Assembly (NCBI RefSeq): GCF_007993755.1
Contig: NZ_CP042467.1
Location: forward strand, 5,170,001 to 5,234,000
Length of the DNA stretch: 64,000 nucleotides
Direction of reading: 5' to 3'
From: Microvenator marinus
Lineage (GTDB): Bacteria; Myxococcota_A; Bradymonadia; Bradymonadales; Bradymonadaceae
The notes beneath the pieces are model-generated. The model had not been told where the DNA came from and did no database searches. It saw only the letters and a list, made by a program, of their open reading frames with translations. Each line of letters opens with the position of its first letter. Position 1 is the stretch's first letter. Both the position numbers and the translations under genes were made by a program. Below are positions 61,126-64,000 of the stretch, in pieces.

Positions 61126-62706
61126 AACTGGGACCAAGACGACTCGCCGTTTGTTCTGATCCCAGGCCTGAGTCCTGAGTTTTACCTCTTGGCCGAGCCG
61201 GAACCTGAAACTCGGCGAGCTCAAGGCCACGTCTGATGCCTCAAATGGCTCACCGAGATACTCTTCGAGGCATTCCGTATAGACCTTGACCTCCATCGGA
61301 AGGCCGTCGAGGAGTACGTACATTCGCGTGGAACGGATGGCTACGATCGTTCCTACGCGCATAGGTCTCTGCTGCAGGTCGAGCTCCAAATCTCCCAAAA
61401 GTTCTTGCTGAATCGCAAAGAGCGTGGACTCTTTATCCACCGTCTTTTGGCGCGTGTTCCCCTCATGCGCCGCCTGAATCACAAGTTCGCGCAACGCTTC
61501 GTCCGCAAGATTGTCTTCGGCACGCTCCATGCCGAGCCCTTCGAGTAATTCTTTGTGTGTAAAAATGCCGACTATCTCGCGCATGGGGGCCGTGAAGCGC
61601 GCGTAATGATCGACGCCCAGCGCAAAATGTGGCCCAGCATGCGGCGAAAAATGCGATGAACGATTTGCTGCGCGAACCTGACGTTCGATCGCGGCTCGCA
61701 GCCGCGCATACTCAGGCTCACCCGGAAGTCTCGCGAGGAATTCGGAGAGAGATTCAGATTTCTGCCACGTCCATGAATCGTCCAAATGATGTGCATCCGC
61801 CAACTCGCGAAGTGTCTTTCTCAGATTCCTCAGTCGCTCAGAGATCGGCGGGAGATGCACCCTAAACACTGACTGGATGGAGTTTGTAGGCCCAGCCTTT
61901 TCATGAAGAAGTCGCGCACCTTCCATATTAGTCAGCAGGCTTATCTGTTCGTTGTAGCGCTCAACGTCATTTCGCTGCCTGGCGACCATGAGCATTTTCT
62001 GACCGCTCGGATCGACGCTTAGATTCAGATCAAAACGGTCGAACTCGAGAGCGTCTCGGTCCCGAGCCGCTTCAATTCTGGCCAGGGCCACGGCCTTGAG
62101 CTCCCTCAAAGAGTCCGCCCATGGCTCCGAATCCCACGCGTGGCCGTCGTCTTGGTCCAGGAAGCGTTGAACCCCGTCGTACGATAGCTTCGCCTTCGAG
62201 TGGATTCTCGCCCGTTTAACCTCAACACTTCCCACGTGACCTGTGTCATCCACATCGATCTCAAAGACCAACGCACGGCGATCGACCTTTGGATTCAGCG
62301 AAATCAAGCCTTCGGAGAGCTCAAAAGGCAGCATCGGAATCACACGATCAGGTAGATAGAGGCTGGTGCCTCTCCGCAGTGCCTCTTCCCAGATGGCGGT
62401 GCCTGGCCGCACGTAGAACGACGCGTCTGCCAACGCGTAGAACACGCGCCAGCCGTTGACCAGACGTTCTACAAAGAGCGCTTGGTCGAGGTCGCGCGTG
62501 TCCTCGTTGTCGATCGTCACGAAGGCCATCTCCCTCATGTCTCCGAGCGTTGGGTCGTCGATTCCATGGTGACTCAGAAGGTGCTGCACTTCTGCCATCA
62601 CCTCGGGAGTGAAATCTGTGTAAGGCACACTCCTCGCTACGAGGGCGTCGATAGATTCGCGAGCATTTTCATTCATAAGCACCGTGATAGCCGATTTGAC
62701 GATCAT
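61114..62706 (-). CDS. RNB-domain ribonuclease (RNase R/II family, minimal form)
   Basis: 530 residues from ATG 62706; a GTG at 62727 in the same frame is an alternative, and neither has a strong ribosome site. The RNB catalytic signature FVTIDNEDTRDLDQALFVERL holds the metal-binding Asp residues, and SSHFSPHAGPHFALGVDHYARFTAPMRE is the second RNB block. A C-terminal S1-like beta domain follows (MRVGTIVAIRSTRMYVLLDGLPMEV). The N-terminal cold-shock domains of RNase R (about 800 residues) are missing, so this is a compact RNB enzyme. It should degrade RNA 3' to 5'. Confidence 0.85.
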   Translation of the reverse strand: MIVKSAITVLMNENARESIDALVARSVPYTDFTPEVMAEVQHLLSHHGIDDPTLGDMREMAFVTIDNEDTRDLDQALFVERLVNGWRVFYALADASFYVRPGTAIWEEALRRGTSLYLPDRVIPMLPFELSEGLISLNPKVDRRALVFEIDVDDTGHVGSVEVKRARIHSKAKLSYDGVQRFLDQDDGHAWDSEPWADSLRELKAVALARIEAARDRDALEFDRFDLNLSVDPSGQKMLMVARQRNDVERYNEQISLLTNMEGARLLHEKAGPTNSIQSVFRVHLPPISERLRNLRKTLRELADAHHLDDSWTWQKSESLSEFLARLPGEPEYARLRAAIERQVRAANRSSHFSPHAGPHFALGVDHYARFTAPMREIVGIFTHKELLEGLGMERAEDNLADEALRELVIQAAHEGNTRQKTVDKESTLFAIQQELLGDLELDLQQRPMRVGTIVAIRSTRMYVLLDGLPMEVKVYTECLEEYLGEPFEASDVALSSPSFRFRLGQEVKLRTQAWDQNKRRVVLVPVSPD

Positions 62707-62767
62707 GGTCGATTCAAGAGAGATCACTCGGTATGATGTTTTGCGAAGACTTCAAAAAGTGAACGTT

Positions 62768-64000
62768 ATGCGATTGTTTATTTGGCTGATTTTGCTGGTT
62801 TTTAGCGGATGTTCGTTTGAGCCGCTTGGAGGCGTGTTGTGCGATTCCGAGGGCCAGCGCGATGGCGCGCGCATCTGCAAAGACGGCGTGTGGACGCCGG
62901 TAGACCCCACCACACCCATAGAGGATGCGGGGGATGACTTTTCCCTCGACCAAGATGGTCCAGACCTTGGTTTTGACCAGGGAGATTCGTCAGAAGGCGA
63001 TATGCCCGAATCGGATATGGCCGATTTGCCAGATATGGTCGCGCCAAACGATATGTCGGACATGGAAGACATGACGGACATGGAGGATATGCCGGATAGC
63101 TGTGTTCCGTTCTCGCCCCAGACCCTTTGCCAGTCGCAGGGCCTCAATTGCGGAGACACTCAACTCGTCAACAACTGTGGCGACACGGTTCCGGTGAATT
63201 GCGGGGATTGTGCCGCTCCACTCGAGTGTGGAGCTGGCGGAACCCCAAATGTGTGCGCCTGTGTAGGGGCCAGCGACACCGAGCTCTGTGACGAAGCAGC
63301 GGCCGAATGTGGCTCGATTACGGTGCTCGACGATACTTGCGGAGAAACCCGTCAGGTCAATTGTGGAGATTGCGCTGGCCTTGAGACGTGCGGCGGAGGC
63401 GGGACCCCGAACTCGTGTGGCTGCACGGAAGAACCCGCAGACTTTTGCCAGCGGCTAGGTAAGAATTGCGGCAACGTCACCGATTTTGACGCATGTGGCA
63501 TCATCAGAACTTACGATTGTGGCGTGTGCCTCGGCCAAGAGTCGTGCGGTGCTGAAACGCCAAATGTCTGTGCTTGCGATGCCGAAATCATCTGTGAGGC
63601 CTCCGGGGCTCAATGCGGGACTGTGAGCGCCACCGGGTGTTCCAACTTCAACACGGTCAATTGTGGCTCCTGCACAGGCGGCACCTGTAACAACCAACAA
63701 TGCCTTTGTCCTTCGGGATTCGAGGCGAGCGGGGGAGAGTGTCAGGATATCGATGAATGTACGCTGGGAACGAACACATGCGACGCCAACGCGATCTGCA
63801 CCAACACGCCGGGTTCGTTTGAATGCGCATGTGCGCCAGGTTTTGCGGGCGACGGCATCAATTGCGAGCGGGTCTTCCCGACCGTGATAGGCACCTGGGA
63901 CGGCGTCTCAAATGATGAGCAGGTGAGGGTAGAAAATGTGGGCTCCAATACCTCGGGCGACGCATATTTTGTGGTGATCTCATTGGACACATTGACCCGA
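62768..64000 (+). CDS. Cys-rich EGF-containing lipoprotein (partial, 3' end beyond the window)
   Basis: 411 residues are visible from ATG 62768 and the frame runs off the right edge. A lipoprotein signal ends FSGC (Cys15). A linker with Asp-Met repeats (about 80-112) follows. Four roughly 45-residue Cys-rich repeats come next (about 112-315), each with the pattern NCG...CG...NCGxC...CG...TPNxCxC. A calcium-binding EGF module follows (DIDECTLGTNTC to DGINCE). Such surface lipoproteins are typical in Bradymonadales/Myxococcota and are thought to mediate adhesion. Function of this one is unknown. Confidence 0.8.
   Translation, partial: MRLFIWLILLVFSGCSFEPLGGVLCDSEGQRDGARICKDGVWTPVDPTTPIEDAGDDFSLDQDGPDLGFDQGDSSEGDMPESDMADLPDMVAPNDMSDMEDMTDMEDMPDSCVPFSPQTLCQSQGLNCGDTQLVNNCGDTVPVNCGDCAAPLECGAGGTPNVCACVGASDTELCDEAAAECGSITVLDDTCGETRQVNCGDCAGLETCGGGGTPNSCGCTEEPADFCQRLGKNCGNVTDFDACGIIRTYDCGVCLGQESCGAETPNVCACDAEIICEASGAQCGTVSATGCSNFNTVNCGSCTGGTCNNQQCLCPSGFEASGGECQDIDECTLGTNTCDANAICTNTPGSFECACAPGFAGDGINCERVFPTVIGTWDGVSNDEQVRVENVGSNTSGDAYFVVISLDTLTR

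Overview
The window looks like chromosome from a Myxococcota/Bradymonadales-type bacterium (the former Deltaproteobacteria). This is inferred from gene content and protein style, not from a marker gene. The signs are a type IV pilus cluster in the Myxococcus order pilB-T-C-S-R-A-G-H-I, a eukaryote-like Ser/Thr kinase fused to an ATPase-like module, and many secreted lipoproteins. Some of these carry Asn-rich or Asp-Met-rich linkers, and one surface protein ends in a MYXO-CTERM-like tail. Most of the window is compact housekeeping and envelope chromosome with short gaps and many start/stop overlaps.

Layout. 1-7.7 kb: a partial kinase, a methyltransferase, a ClpA/B-type unfoldase whose second ATPase module looks degenerate, small proteins, a lipoprotein and an RlpA-like protein. 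7.7-8.2 kb is a long regulatory gap. 8.2-12.4 kb: a very large zinc metalloprotease lipoprotein with a clear terminator. 12.4-16.1 kb is a decaying accessory patch: a broken lipoprotein gene, an orphan protein, a hairpin-rich gene-free stretch with a candidate small RNA, a ParA-type ATPase that may be truncated, and an AlbA_2/GHKL-type gene with a frameshift and apparent loss of its DNA-binding domain. 16.3-18.8 kb: scpA-scpB-rluB and two identical initiator tRNA genes read from one promoter. 18.9-31.5 kb: a membrane glycosyltransferase-like protein and the whole pilus module, with a sigma-54 promoter in front of pilA beside the PilS/PilR genes that should control it. 31.6-38.7 kb: xerD, recG, priA and two exported proteins.

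38.8-44.5 kb: prkA-yeaH-spoVR with pyrD as the last gene of the run. 44.8-51.5 kb: methylmalonyl-CoA epimerase, a three-gene envelope operon of unknown role, a TIG-domain surface protein, a DUF938 methyltransferase coupled to a Cys-motif protein, and a VWA protein. 51.6-53.7 kb: a short RdgC-like gene, a companion gene and uppP. 53.7-62.7 kb: an ABC exporter, a SAM-hydrolase-type protein, corA, phenylalanine hydroxylase, glycerol-3-phosphate dehydrogenase, glutathionyl-hydroquinone reductase and a minimal RNB ribonuclease. The right edge cuts a Cys-rich EGF-containing lipoprotein.

No CRISPR array, rRNA, insertion sequence or prophage was seen. The most interesting items are the catalytically altered second AAA module of the Clp-like protein, the decaying 12.4-16.1 kb patch with its AlbA_2/GHKL + ParA pair, the pilA control region, the alternative hairpins and PhoB-geometry repeat upstream of the metalloprotease, and the uncharacterised envelope operon at 45.2-47.5 kb.
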